Below, one piece after another: positions 1 through 12,645 of a stretch of DNA of 64,000 bases. The DNA comes from Hermodice carunculata (Eukaryota; Annelida; Polychaeta; Eunicida; Amphinomidae): NCBI GenBank assembly GCA_964020975.1, contig OZ026622.1, forward strand, positions 60,083,259 to 60,147,258, written 5' to 3'. The notes under the pieces are model-generated. The model did no database searches. It saw only the letters and a list, made by a program, of their open reading frames with translations, and was not told where the DNA came from. The position numbers and the translations under genes were made by a program. Position 1 is the stretch's first letter, and every line of letters starts with the position of its first letter.

Positions 1-885
1 TTACCATTTTGCAATAGTGCAAGACCTGAAAATCAATAGTACATGATGACAAGTGTGCTCACTCCTCACCAGGCGGAGCTGTCACATTCACATAATCAAG
101 TCTGGAGTCTCAGCTTTTAATCAAATGAAATGTGAAACCCCTGCAATGATTTCTTCCTACTGTTTGCTTCAAGTGAAGAAGCTCTACATAATTATAATAA
201 GTCGATATCATAAAGTACATATTGCATGTAGAGCCACGTACTATTGCAGATCAGCAGTCTTCGGGGAGAAATGGCCTACTCGACCGACGCCTCTTTCACT
301 TTTGCCCCTTTCGAACTGCTAACCTGCAACAGTACATAGCACCACATGCAACATGTATATTCAAGTACATTTTTATTGTTAGGTAATAAACTATATGTCG
401 TTGAGTGCACACTAAGGTGGATCACGAAAACATCCAACTTTGAAGAATCAGTACAAAACTATAGCGCATTGCTGCGTATACCATCGTCATAATTCTCAGC
501 AAAACTGTGATTGTATTTACCCATTGCATTGAGTACTGGTGAAAAGATGAGAAGAATGCCGCCTCGCAAGCAGCAACACGTGTTGGGCTAAAACCTGGAA
601 ATGTTTACAACGTATAAGCAGAGGTGCAAGCGGATACACGCGTTGGGTTAAAACAGACGAATGTTTATAATGTATATACATGTTATTCATTCCTCGACCA
701 GAACCATCCTGGTTGAAACATGATACACCAAAAATCGTATGTATGAGGCAGCAAAGTGGGAATTGTGTGACAGGCGAGAGAAAATAAATATAATTAGTAC
801 AAATGTACAAAATATGACAGAGATTGACTTCTTTCAATTTGGAAACAGGATTTCATGTGTTGCTGAAACTGTCCTTTTACGCAAT
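1..885. other. Non-coding stretch with a degenerate two-copy repeat
   Basis: I see no supportable gene. Two imperfect copies of a ~50-bp unit (about 567-617 and 627-677) share the pattern gcaagc..acacg.gttggg.taaaac...gaatgttta. The short open frames here have no recognisable similarity and look like chance. Confidence 0.5.
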
Positions 886-1052
886 AGTCTCACATTATCC
901 TGCTGCATACAAGGCTTTAGATGATGTATAAATTACAATAAGACAGTCTCACATTATCCTGCTGCATACAAGGCTTTAGATTATGTATTAACTATAATAA
1001 GACAGTCTCACATTATCCTGCTGCATACAAGGCTTTAGATTGTGTGTAAAGT
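886..1052. repeat. Tandem repeat, 59-bp unit, about 2.8 copies
   Basis: The unit begins agtctcacattatcctgctg and recurs at 886, 945 and 1004, a period of 59 bp. The copies differ by a few substitutions and the last is partial. No coding function is visible. Confidence 0.9.
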
Positions 1053-1895
1053 ATATCAGGACAGCTTCCATGCCAAATATAAAGTGGCCCTGCTGAATAT
1101 TTGTATCCTTGATGCCCTCGGACAATCATTAGACATGTTGATGGTGTGTGTGTGTTTATCGAAGGTGTTTTTTCATTCTTTGCATACCATTGTTCATAGA
1201 GTCTCTAACTGTGAAAATTAGATTCAAATATTTGACCAAAAGAATTTCGGTAATGTTGCGCATTAAATCTTTTGATTTTGGTTGTAGGTTTATCTGTGAA
1301 GTTTCAATTCTAATCCTCAGTAGATCGATTCAAAACACCAATAGTCTTTCCGCCATTGTCTTTCAGAAGTAAGGTGGTAATTGAATTTGCATGATAGTGA
1401 TGTCATGCTTACTTTATTTTCTCTTTTACAATACCATTCGTAATCTTAGCCACGGACATTACATTTTCTTTTTGTGAATCCTCAAACAATATAGAGTCTT
1501 CAAAATTACCTTCACTTGTCTATTTGTCACCCTCACAAGAGACAGAATTATACAGTTAGTATTTGTCATATTTATCAGAAAAATCTTTCCATCCCATCGA
1601 CCATACTTGGTCTGCTGCCCCTCCCCCTCCCCCACCTAGAATGTTGTTTCTGATATTGGCAAGATGTCCCGTACCAAGCAGTTCTTACATCTGCATTTTA
1701 AAGGCCAAAACACTGCATGCTTGCGGTTCCCCTCGACACGTATAGTCCATTCTGGAACTCACACCCGCCCCCTGGAATGAGATCATACATCTTCCTTCAA
1801 CGATACATGCACACAATTTCATCACAGAAGGTTTCTGTATCATATATATGCTCTCCTTACATCTGAATGAATGACTTAATGACAACTACACCATT
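1053..1895. other. Non-coding stretch
   Basis: A short (TG)n run lies near 1,143-1,153 and a CCCCTCCCCC run near 1,619. The remainder is unique-looking AT-rich sequence without recognisable genes. Confidence 0.4.
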
Positions 1896-3010
1896 TCACA
1901 CGATACATGGTAATATGTCTGTCAATACACAAAAAACAATACGATACAATACACACACAGAAGCAAACCAATACAATACACGTATCTGCAATAGACTACA
2001 TTCTTCAGTGCCAAGCCGAGTGTAATCTTGTACCTGCTTACCACCCAGCAACGCGGTGCGGTGGGCCAGCCGACATTGTCCCCATGGGCCGTCTCGGGCA
2101 CCCGGCGTAAAACATGACTCTAAAACCAGGCACCGGAGCGGTCCACAGGTACGCATCCGACAAAACACACCACTCCATGCCAGGGCGGTCATGAAGAAAT
2201 GCGGGATTTAAGAAGCTATAATCTATAATTTCCCTCCTATTTTCACAGTTGTTTTCATAATTCCCCAATCTGCCAAATTATTTCAGTATCATCACATTTA
2301 ATAAGTCTGGTAAATTTATTTTCCGAAGTTAAATTTTCAAAATGAACCAAGGATTCACTCAGAGTATCAAATAGCTTTTTTCTGGCCTCTGTGAAATTTT
2401 TACAATTCTAAACATAATGAATTTTATCTTCCACCTTCAAACATATGTCACAAATTCTGTCATCTTTAGGGACTTTTACTGACCTTTTATATCGACCATT
2501 TTCAATATTCAAGTTATAAGCACTTATTCTCAGTCGAGTTTATTTTTTTTCTGTCGTTTACATTCTTCAACACAATCAATTTTTTTCCAATGTGAAGTTT
2601 GATTGTAATTTTGAATATGTTAACTTTTGGGTCGGGTAGAGCTGTCGGGAGATATCACCTTGCCATAGGATAAGAAACTTTTCCTGTAACATATTTTCTA
2701 TTAATTTAGGAGATGATTCACCGAATTCGTCACCTAATATCTTCGCAGTTAATTAATGTAAAAGTAATTTTTATTGTACTTAGCCAGTTCGAGTTGTCCA
2801 ATGACAGAATATTACAATTATTGCACTTGTATGCGTCATACAATATTTTAGCAGGGTCAGAATGTTTTGCAAATAAAAAAGTCATAGGCCTACTTCAGCC
2901 CAGGAGCACCTTTAATTTACTTGTAGTGGCAGCATTTCTTCCAGGTAAAACTCTGTTTCTCCTGTTCTCTTCACGTTGTGGCATTTTCACTGCATTTAAG
3001 CTTGGAGGTT
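1896..3010 (-). mobile_element. CR1-like LINE, 3' end fragment
   Basis: Read on the minus strand, 2,900-2,200 encodes pieces of the C-terminal region of a CR1-like ORF2. These include a segment ending SNFTLEK, then ISAYNLNIENGRYKR, then a Cys/His cluster (ICDICLKVEDKIHYV) of the type found after the reverse transcriptase. Frames are broken in several places. A GC-rich segment (2,030-2,200) and a TATTG/TATCG-like repeat follow (1,900-1,990) and are probably the 3' UTR and tail. The same C-terminal pattern recurs at 4.1-4.9, 8.6-9.9 and 40.4-40.9 kb. The copy is old and 5'-truncated. Confidence 0.7.
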
Positions 3011-3858
3011 AAAATCATCAAATGGATTTATGTCTACCTGCTCACCATTCGTGGTTATGTGGGAGCATTGCTTGGCTCCCTGATGATGAAACTGAAAGAT
3101 GCATAACTGGATGCGTAATACAGGGATTCCCTGGAGACGGCCTTGCTACTGTCAGGCTTGCGCAATTGATAGCACCCCAAAGTTCTGTGGCATTGCACGG
3201 CTTCCACCAGAAGCAATCTCGCCGCCACTCCCCGGCCCTGGTTATACCCACGTCCTCTTCATGTGGATTAACAGCACTTTGTTGTGCCATTAATTGATAT
3301 ATGTGATTTATGGAGTTATATTGTTTGTGGTTGGGTATTACGGGCATTTGGCAAAGGCACTGATGTATTAGGCCCATGCTGGCCTGCATCGGTGGCTTCC
3401 ACAGCAGGGGTGGATAATAACAAAACTACACGAGTGTGAGTGTCAGGCGGTAAATTGAGCATGGCACTCGCGTGCAGGTGGAGCGGAACGACATACTCGA
3501 TGGCCCGCCTTCCGCTCCACCGGTGCGCTCGTGCCATGTAGAATTCACGGCCAGGTAATTGCAAGAGTGTTGTTTTATTTTTATCCCTTGTATGTGTAGT
3601 CCAGAGTAGCCATTTTTTACTTCAAACAAAAAATTGATAGTAACATGTCAAAACAGCGATCAATGACAAATAACTATATAGCAGACTATAAATCAACACC
3701 CTAGGTGCGCGCGCATGAAAAAGTGGAGGGGGTTTGGCCAGTGCGAAAGTTAGGAACCAGCCATGGCTGCATGATTAGTTTTTTTTTTTTTGTTCCTTAC
3801 TTATGTTAATGAGCTGGCATCTTTGTGAAAAAGTGAAGCATGTGAAGATATATTCATT
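3011..3858. other. Non-coding stretch with a small inverted repeat
   Basis: No gene is supported. A short hairpin-capable repeat, ggtggagcgga ... tccgctccacc, lies at about 3,478-3,523, and a T-tract at 3,780-3,791. The open frames on both strands are short and do not resemble known proteins. Confidence 0.4.
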
Positions 3859-3859
3859 T

Positions 3860-4905
3860 CAGCAAAAATAGACAATATCAGCTTGCTTTTATATGCAGAT
3901 GAATTAATTTTATTAAACAATACTGCAGGCAGATAACAAAAAATGTTAAATACTCTGAGCAAATTCCATTTAAATTTAGTCTAAATGTCAACACTCCAAA
4001 GTTAAATATTAATGTGTTTAGAATAGGAGGGCCGGTAGGGATGGATGAAAAATGAATATTTGGCAGAAAGTGGATGCAGTATCATATTATGAATACTTGG
4101 GTATAATATTATCAAGATTAAAATGGACCAAAGCAATTAATACACTTGCTGAACAAGCACAGAACGCTGACGCATTAATTAAGACACTTTACCTTAAACT
4201 TAATGGCTTACCAATAGATATGGCTTTGAAGTTGTTTGACAAAGTAAAATGGCGGCACCAATTTTAACATACGGAGCTGAGGTGTGGGGATTTAAATATC
4301 ATGCTAGCATAGAAAACGTTCAAAGAAAATAATGTAAATATATTTTAAAATTACCATCTCAAACGACAAACCATGTTGTTCTTGGATGATGTGACAGATT
4401 GCCACCATGTGACAAAATGTGTTATATTTTGGTTTAAATTGCTAGTACGTCAGAAGATCGTTACCCTAAAAATGTTATTGCATGCTCAAGAGTTTCGTTG
4501 ATGCTTGCAGAGTTAATTGGGTAATCTATGTGAAATCAATGTGTACTAGTGGATTTGGCCATGTCGGGTTTTTCAGTTTGGTAATGACGAAATATCTTTA
4601 TAAATGAGTTTAAAAGCAGATTATCAGATGTAAAATTACAAGAATGGTGTACAAGCATAGACAATTCTGAGAAGTTATGTACCCATTGTGGTTTTAAATC
4701 CGAATAAGACAGAGAAAATATTGGATTGTGTAACATCGGAAAGACATAGGCTTGCACTAGCACGAATTAGGTGTTCCACTCATGAGTTAAACATACAGAT
4801 ATGTCGTTGACAAAATTTAGAGGTTCGGGACCGTTTATGTGAATTTTGTTTAAAACAAGGTATGAAATTCATACCTTGTTTCAAACAACATTTGGCATAC
4901 CCTGG
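3860..4905 (+). mobile_element. CR1-like LINE fragment, reverse transcriptase to C-terminus
   Basis: The plus strand encodes the RT active-site block as LLLYADELILLNNTAG (about 3,880-3,935). A longer open piece at 4,052-4,267 follows (SYYEYLGIILS, the usual post-active-site 'YLG' segment). Near 4,770-4,860 come a FRCSTHELNIQICR-like segment and a DRLCEFCLKQG cysteine motif. Stops and frame changes separate the pieces, so the copy is dead. It faces the minus-strand LINE that begins near 4,937. Confidence 0.7.
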
Positions 4906-4936
4906 GCACAAAGTGCCAAGGAAAGCGTTTGACTCG

Positions 4937-7140
4937 GTTTTGCTTGGTTTAAACATATTTTATTAACATAATTGGCCGACAGGCTCACCAGCCTATATGA
5001 GGGCCTCTTGTACAAAGAAGACAAGACTACATAGATATTGTAAACACCAATTCACAGATAGGTCACGCACAGGACCAAAAATATGAAAGCGGAAGGGAAA
5101 AGAAATGATGCGTGAGCATTGGTACAAATAGAAGGAGTCGTACTCCATGAACACAGTTACCAAAATAGGATCACGTTTTAAATCTGCCAGATAATTTTAT
5201 GTACTTATGTACTGCTTCAAAAATTTCCTCATTTTGACCTTTTGAAAATCCTCTTCTTTCTATTCCGAACAATAATGTTTTCAAGTTGGAATTACCAAGA
5301 GTGAGTACTTTACACTGCAATTCGTTTCGTAGGGTTACATATTTATCACATTCAAAGAAAAAATGGTAAATAGATTCTTGACTGGCTCCGCATGAGCATG
5401 CTGGAGACTCTACAACACCTATTTTGTACAAGTCGCTGTTCAGCTGGATGCAGCCCATTCTCATTCTAGAATGAATTATGGCAATTTTCCTTTCTCCAAA
5501 ATAGTACAATTCATAACGTTTTGGACTGTTTCTGTTAAGCTCTCGTTTAAAATCGTCTAGATGCTCAATGGTCCTTACTGATCGGGGCAATAAGTTCCAT
5601 TCGCGTATAGTTGACGGCAAAAAGGAATTATAAAATATAGTTTTCTTGGCTGCAATTGTTCGTATTTGCTTAGGCCGTGTGGAAACTGTTCCCGGTAATA
5701 ATCTGGAAAGATATGCTGGGGCTATCCTGTTAACAATTTTGAACAGAAGTACCAATTTTTGCTTTACTCTACGCGCTGATAATTTTTCCCAGCCAGTCTC
5801 CTCGTGTATACGTTGGAGACCGGTGTGGGCAAAAGACCCGGTCACCACCCGTGCTGCGGCCAGCTGAACAGTTTCAAGTCGGTCCCTGTCGGGTTTTGTG
5901 CATCCATCCCAGACCACACTAGCATACTCCAGGCAAGGACGTACAAAAGAGAAGTAAAGAGATTCAAGAGTTTTTCTGTTCAGTTTGTACTGTAGGCGTT
6001 TAAGAACACCAACGAGCTTCTTTGATTTTGCAATAATATTATTGATGTGGGGTGACCATGAAAGATTTGCGGAAAGCCAAAGGCCAAAATCTTTATGTAC
6101 CTCTACATTGTCAAGAGTATTGTTGTTAAAAATCAAATTAGGATGGTCTACAGGAGTGCTTTTTCTACTTACTATCAGAGATTCTGTTTTTTTTAGGATT
6201 AAAGGAGACAAGCCATTGATCTGACCATTGGGATATTGATTCCAAGTCGTGATTTAGTGTATAAGCTGCTTCAATCGGATTGTCAACTGTAATATAAAGA
6301 GTCGTATCGTCAGCAAAAAGACATATTTCTGATCTGACAATCTCCACAATATCATTAACATACACGAGAAATAGTAATGGCCCCAAAACTGAACCTTACG
6401 GGACCCCTGCTTTGACTCTCCCCCAAGATGAAGCCTGACGCCGGATGACTACTCTTTGTGTTCTTGCGTGAAGGTAATCCTCCAACCAAGAAATAAGTGG
6501 ACCTCGGACGCCCGCGTTTTTAAGTTTGTGTATTAACCCTGGATGATGTACCCTGTCAAAGGCTTAGGTAATATCACAGAATATTACACGTACGTCCTTC
6601 TGGAGATCGACCGATTTTGAAAATTCATTGTAAAGATAAACAAGCTGATTGACAGTTCCGTCACGGGGTAGAAAGCCGGATTGATTTTCAGATAGTATAA
6701 AATTGTCACGTAGAAAATTGAAAATATGCTTGAACACTGCACGTTCAAATACCTTCCCTACAGAACTTATTAAAGAGATGGGTCTGTAATTGTTACACAA
6801 TTCTGCCGCACCAGTTTTGTGAATTGGTGTTACATGTGCTTTCTTCCATTCGGTTGGAAACTTACAGTTAGAAAGAGACATGTTCAGTAATTTCGGAAGG
6901 GAAGATGTTATACTGGGGGCTACCTCCCTTAAAAGCAGGGGGCTAATACCGTCCGGTCCACATGCCTTATCAGTATCCAGGGATTTCAAGATGTCAAAGA
7001 CACTATCTTAGTCTAGTACAATGACTTCCAGTAGATTTGGCGTGTCTTGACCTTCGCTAGGCAGGGTAAAAGTGGATGAGTCAACGTCGGAATGTTTGAG
7101 AAAATATTTATTAAAGGCTTCGGTTTTGCTTCAGTTGCGG
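4937..7140 (-). mobile_element. CR1/Jockey-group LINE, 5'-truncated copy
   Basis: Reading from 7,140 downwards, the copy starts inside the endonuclease-RT linker (FNKYFLKHSDVDSS, then LDTDKACGPDGISP). RT blocks follow: WKKAHVTPIHK and NYRPISLISSVGKVFERAV at 6,989-6,564, and the active site as LFADDTTLYI near 6,310. An intact 346-codon C-terminal frame occupies 6,211-5,171, with the thumb region (SWSPHINNIIAKSKK), FVRPCLEYASVVWDG and a closing Cys/His cluster (PACSCG...IYHFFFEC). The 3' UTR runs to about 4,937, ending near aataaaatatgtttaaacca. Separate frames show that several frame breaks have accumulated. Confidence 0.88.
5171..6211 (-). pseudogene. LINE ORF2 C-terminal part (RT thumb and zinc cluster)
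   Basis: This is the longest uninterrupted part of the 4.9-7.1 kb LINE, 346 codons. It covers the end of the RT domain, the conserved block LEYASVVWDGCTKPDRDRLE common in Jockey/CR1-type elements, and a C-terminal C-x-C...H...C cluster. The catalytic YADD-type motif lies upstream in a different frame, so no active enzyme can be made from this copy. Confidence 0.85.
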
Positions 7141-8275
7141 AGTGAGTTAATGTAAAGTTATACTTGTAATTTTCAAGAAAAATATATTGCTGAACGGTAA
7201 AACACAAAATGGTTTGTTGTTAATGCTTTTAACAAAATACTTGAACGCTTGCATCAGGTCTGAATGACAATGTGTTTTGTAAGTTTGACAATCCAACAGC
7301 AATTCAACGGTTGAATACATAGGAAACAAACGAAGGGTCCCGATAACAGACTTCGCGTAAGTTGTTCAGGGAATATTACAATTAATCTTTGAGTGAATTG
7401 CATGTAGCTAAAATATTAACTTTAACGGCATGTTCCCTAAAATTTGTCGACATGGGTTGAAAGTAGTTGCCAAATAAATGTTCAAATTCATAGTCATTAA
7501 TGAAAAGTAATGCGTGGAATTTTTACTGACAATCACAGAGGACAACCATGAACTGTTCTAAACAATGTCACTGTATAATATACCATCTAATTTTACTACA
7601 AGTACGTGTAGTTGTTCACATCTGAAGTACTAAATCCACACAATTCCTTGAAGTATTGGATGATGACGTATGCAGCATTCAAGTGGGTTTTTTGGGGTTT
7701 TTTTTTTTTTTTTTTTTTTGTTTTGTTTTGTTTTTTTAAGGAATGCACTTAACATGACCCTTTGCAATACTAACTAATTTCAACTCTTTTTTAATTCTAT
7801 GGAAATAATTAGCCATACAGCATAGCATGGCTGACCCCTTTTGTCCACTTACATTGAACTAATATTACCTCCATGTTATTCCACCTAAATATGTATTTGA
7901 CAATGTAAAATATAAAGCCGTTGTGCACTCCACAGAGGAATACCGATTCGTTTTGCCCGGATCGCCCGACCTGTTTTGCACAGCCCAATTTAGATAGCTC
8001 ACAACTTGAAAATATTATTATATTTATTGTAGGTTTGTCTGTTTACATTACTTATTTTACAGCTAAGCATGTTTTAGACCTATTTTGTCTCGTTTGACTA
8101 TAACTGGAAACGGTGCTGATGCATTTTCCTTAGGCGATCCGTTTTGCCCGCACCTCCCCCGGTACGTCATTTATACTGGAAAAAATACAATGAAGTGGGC
8201 CGTGTCGATTATGGCATTCACGCATACCTGCCTATATTGAACCATTCTTTTTTCAAAAGTATTTGGTGCAGTTGG
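7141..8275. other. Non-coding stretch with a poly-T/TTTTG tract
   Basis: A T-rich simple repeat occupies about 7,688-7,738. No gene or clear transposon signature is visible in the rest. Confidence 0.45.
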
Positions 8276-10215
8276 TTTGAAATGAAATGAACCTTTATTG
8301 ACTGCATTCAATACAATCTGTCAAATAGAAGACATAAACAACATAAATGCACACACTAAACACTGGCAATACAACACACCACCATTCAACAAAAGCAAAG
8401 AAAAGAAGGGGCGGGATTTCAAACAGAATTAATGCATAAGGAAATGTAGCATATAAAGTGTTGTGTATGGGAGTTATAATGTTTTATCCTTTATCACAGT
8501 GCAATTCTTAATGAAAGTTTCAAAGACTTTCATTGATTCTGGATCTTTTAAGAATGAAAAACAGAAAAAACAAAAGAACACAAACATATCTTGAGCACTA
8601 TATGAATCAAAATCATCAAATATTTCCTTTAATGTGTATATTGTTTTTTTTTTCGGGGAGTTTCAAATTTGGTACAAATCATAACAAAATGATATACATC
8701 TTCGATCTGCCGAACAGGAACTTTGTTCGGGCGCTTGTGTCTCCCGATTTCCATTTGAAGATTGTGCGCACTTAAGCGTAAACGCGTTATGTTTAGTCGA
8801 ATGCTAAAATTTGTCACAACCTTTAGATATTGTTCAAACTCAAAATTTCGTTTAAGTTATACATAAGTTCTCAATTTTGATTCATGGTCTTGTCACGAAG
8901 TTTCTTTTTCCCATTGACTTTCAAAGTTTCTTGTAATGCGTGTTTTAACTATTTTAGATGGAAACTCATCGAAAGATTCGTAATTATTCCAAAGTTCTTG
9001 TAAATATAATGAAGCCAAAGTATCGCGTATTGAGTTGAGCCAAATAGATTGGTTATCTTGAGACATTTCCAAATTACATCTAAAAGCATGATAAAGTAAA
9101 GACTCTGAGTTGGATTTTACAATTTGAAACCAATTCTTGCAGACGAAGGCCATAATTTCGAGTGACAGTGGGGTCCTTCTAGGCTCGCCCAAGACTGCTA
9201 TATTACAGGATTTACTATGTACATTTAGGCTTTGCTTAAGAAACTGAATATGCATTTTTTTCGAATTCTGTTTTGAAGTAACCAGATATATTATATTGTC
9301 AGGCATTAAGGTTCTCGATGGTGTGACATTGTAGACTCCACAAATCTCAGATGTATATAATAAGACTGGAGATATTACTTTTTCAAACAAAGCTAAATAC
9401 ATTTTTAAATTGGTAATCTCCACAGAAGTAACTTTCTTTAGCCTTGCCAAACTTTTCCAAGCTTTATCACAAAGTAAACTGATTGTGCCATCAAACGAAC
9501 CATTTGTGGAAATTTGGATCCCCCGATAAACATATTTTGTAACAGTTTCTAAGTCCCTATCCTCGCACATAAATTTTGTAGTTATCTTTTTACCTGTCTT
9601 ATTGAATATCATATTTCTTGTCTTCTGTATATTAACATTTACTTTCCAGTCGTTGCAATAATTTTGTAATATATGGAGGCAATTTTGTGGTCCCTTCTCT
9701 GTTTCTGAAACTAGAATAAGATCGTCAGCATATAATAAGCAATTAACATTCATGTAAAGTAGCAGTGTCACATAAATCATTAAACTTGTACGGTAAGTCA
9801 TTAATGAAAATGTTGAATAACGTAGGACTGTGGGAACACCCTTTTTATAATCCTCCACTTATTTCAATACTATCCGAAAGACCATTTGGGAATTTGATTT
9901 TTAAATTTGATTGATTATACATATCTCATATAATTCGAAATATATACATTGTATCCACTTATACCATAATTTATTAATTTGTAAAATAAGCCATTGTGCC
10001 AAACAGTATCGAATGCTTTTTAAAAATCTACAAAACAAACGTAGAAATAATGTTTGCCTTCTTGTGACTTGGTATATTTGTCTATTAGAGTTTTTATAAC
10101 AAACATATGGTCACTAGTTCTACAGTTAGCAGAAAATCCTGTTTGTAGTTCCGTTTTTAAGTTGTATTCACTCAGATAATTTTTAAGTAGGTTAGTCGTA
10201 TGGTCCAAAAACGTT
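8276..10215 (-). pseudogene. LINE reverse transcriptase and C-terminal region
   Basis: Minus-strand frames give RT pieces in order. First is NYLSEYNLKTELQTGFSANC with HYFYVCFVDF near 10,208-10,020. The active site is LLYADDLILVSETE near 9,735-9,700, and a 321-codon open frame runs 9,858-8,893 through the thumb (LYTSEICGVYNV, NIAVLGEPRRTPLSLE). After it come the segment LRLSAHNLQMEIGRHKR and an IEDVYHF block near 8,780-8,690. An AATAAA-type signal lies near the end (minus strand, about 8,297). Frame breaks separate the pieces. Confidence 0.8.
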
Positions 10216-10246
10216 TTGACACACAGTTACTCAGACATATACCTCT

Positions 10247-10300
10247 ACGATGATGATGACGACGACGACGACGATGATAATAATAATTATTATTATTTTT
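10247..10300. repeat. GAT/GAC/ATT microsatellite
   Basis: A run of gat and gac triplets passes into ataataatta and attattatt. It lies exactly where the 3' tail of the minus-strand LINE B should be, so it is probably an expanded LINE tail. Confidence 0.85.
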
Positions 10301-12645
10301 TCATTGAACCTCCATTTCTGGCGAAAGATAGAACCAATGTGTACATCATGATAAAACTAGAATGTGATATAATAGGAGACTCTCGAGCTATGGATCGCAC
10401 ATTGGTCCGGCCGTGGGCACAACTCGTGGCCGCGGCGATGGCGTTGTCTCCTGCGACCCGAGACCTGAGAGAGCTCGAGTCCGAGATAGAAATACCAACA
10501 GGAGAAAACCCGTAATTATTATTCGGCCTATGGTGGAGCCTTTGCTCCCATGGCCATGCACAATGAAGTCCGCAAGCATGCGGGCATGTAAATAGAGTGA
10601 GAGCGATTCAAATTTTAAAACTACGATTAAAGAGGGACAAAGTTTTCAAAGTCATACAATCAGATATGCCTGGAATATCTAATGCTCTCAAAAGTGGTGT
10701 GTGATGAAAACGTTTCCCAATGCCGAGAAAACGTTTGACCATGGCACCCTGAGTGGACTCAAGATCGACCATATCTCTCTTGGAGACCGCTATAGTATCC
10801 AGGCCATATGTTAATATAGGATTGCACATGGCCTTCCATAAATGAGTTTTGACCTCAGTGTTCAAACCAGGGTATGACAGACCTATACTTTCTAACCCAT
10901 GATAATTTTGTCTGCACTTCTTTATACGATTATAAGCATGATTATTACTGGTGTTATAAGGGTTAAAAGTTACTCCCAGAATGTTAAGTTCATCACAAAT
11001 ATTCATGGGTATACTGCCAAGATATAAAGAAGGTGTTTTCTGTAGAAGTTTAGGTCCCATGGTAATACATTTGGACTCCTAAGGATTAAAACAAATTCTC
11101 CAGACTTTGGAGTACTCTACACAAGTATCAAAAAACGCCTGTAAGCTAGTGACGGTGCTACAAAATAGCGTGACGTCATCTGTGTGGGCCAGTATGTTAA
11201 AGGAGTCATTACCCAGACGCACATCATAATCAAGAGATCTGACAGATTCCAGCATCTCGTTAATAAAAAATATTAAATAAATTAAGGGTAAGACACTACC
11301 CTGACGCACACCCCTCTTCGTGGAAAGAGTAGCACTGATATCACCATTCCATTTTACTTAAGCGAGGGAGTTTTTGTACCAGTTATAAAGTAGAATCCAA
11401 TGAGATATTGGTAATATATCAAGTAATTTAAAAAGCAAGCCGTCGTTGGTAGTGCCAGACGCTGTCCAAACACTTTTTGGCATCTTAGGCACATATGTAA
11501 AGTGGTGAGTGCTTGCTGGAATAATAAGAAGCCAAATCGGGAACGAAGGCGCACCGAAAGGAAGAGCTTCTTTTTTTCCTGAAACCAAGTTGCACATAGC
11601 TGACATTATCCTCAGGAATCATGAATAATTCAACCAGTTTGGCATGAACTGAACTGAGCATGATGGGGCGATAGTTTTCGGCAACTTTAGGATTGACTGT
11701 ACTTTTCTTTAAAATTGGAACAATAATGCCTACGAGAAAAACATCCGGAACTACACCGTAATTAAGAATAGTATTATACAAATAAGCAAGTCCATCTAGA
11801 AGAATATTTGATTTGCCCGTAAGAGAGGTGCTCTCCAGTTCTTCCGTCATGCCCTGGTGAGGAGTTACCCACCTAGCCGATCTATCATAACTGAGACCAT
11901 GTCAGGAGTGACAACACTTTCTACAGTGCGATTACCTTGCGTGAACTCTTTGTATTCACGTTCAACCGTGTCGACAACATGCACCTGGTGTTCAGTGAGG
12001 GAACAAGGTTTATCAACCATGACCGTGGAGTAATGATCTGCCATATCCTGGGCACATAATGAAGAGTTCAACCGCTTGCGCTTTAGTTTCTTAATTCCAT
12101 TCCAGAAATAGCTCATTTTTCGTTCATTGAAGTACATGTTTATCTTGTTAAAACAGATGTTCATTTCATTTCTCATACATTGCCGACTAACTTCCTGAAC
12201 ATTTTCTTGCTGCCCTTGTAACATTCATACACTATGCCCACTTTAGGGAAGCCACACTGAGTCCAGATATGCCACCAAAATCTTTTTTTCTTAAGCTGTG
12301 TGAGCTCTGGGCACCAGTTTTTTTTTTTTTTAAGGTTTGAGACCACTTTTACTCGAACATCTGGCCTGTCTTGTTGCATGGTGGATGGCGCTATTTATCT
12401 GGGAAATGTAAACGTCAAACTTGTGCTTTAAATCGACGTTTGAGTATTCGCTTGAAAGTTCAGGGGGTGGATGAGGGATAATTTTTCCTTCAAGATAGAA
12501 TTGTACTTGTCAATGCGAGTTTGATTTCCCCATCTCGCAGGCGGGACAAATATAGGATTATTAATAAGCTCACTCTTATATGTGGTTCTAACATCAACTG
12601 AGTGGGCATATACATATTTGGACCGTGAATGTTTCTCCCATTGTG
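10247..12645 (-). mobile_element. Second LINE inserted into the CR1-like LINE
   Basis: The minus strand shows a linker region (HSRSKYVYAHSVDVRTTYKS at 12,640-12,580, then 12,379-11,865), RT blocks (FLVGIIVPILKKS, ENYRPIMLSSVHAKLVELF at 11,850-11,485), an altered active site (AHTDDVTLFCSTV near 11,185) and a thumb/C-terminal frame of 150 codons (11,060-10,608). A GC-rich 3' segment and a GAT/GAC/ATT-type microsatellite tail (10,247-10,300) close it. The RT sequence is unlike that of the neighbouring CR1-like copies, so this is another LINE family. Its clade is not determined. It is 5'-truncated and frame-broken. Confidence 0.75.

Noticed and set aside
2030-2200. GC-rich block considered as a 5S rRNA or tRNA-derived SINE
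   Set aside because: No A/B box or 5S-like order could be matched. It lies at the 3' side of a minus-strand LINE and fits its 3' UTR better.
10388-10579. Minus-strand frame with a hydrophobic segment, considered as a small membrane protein
   Set aside because: It falls in the GC-rich 3' region of LINE B and has no independent support.
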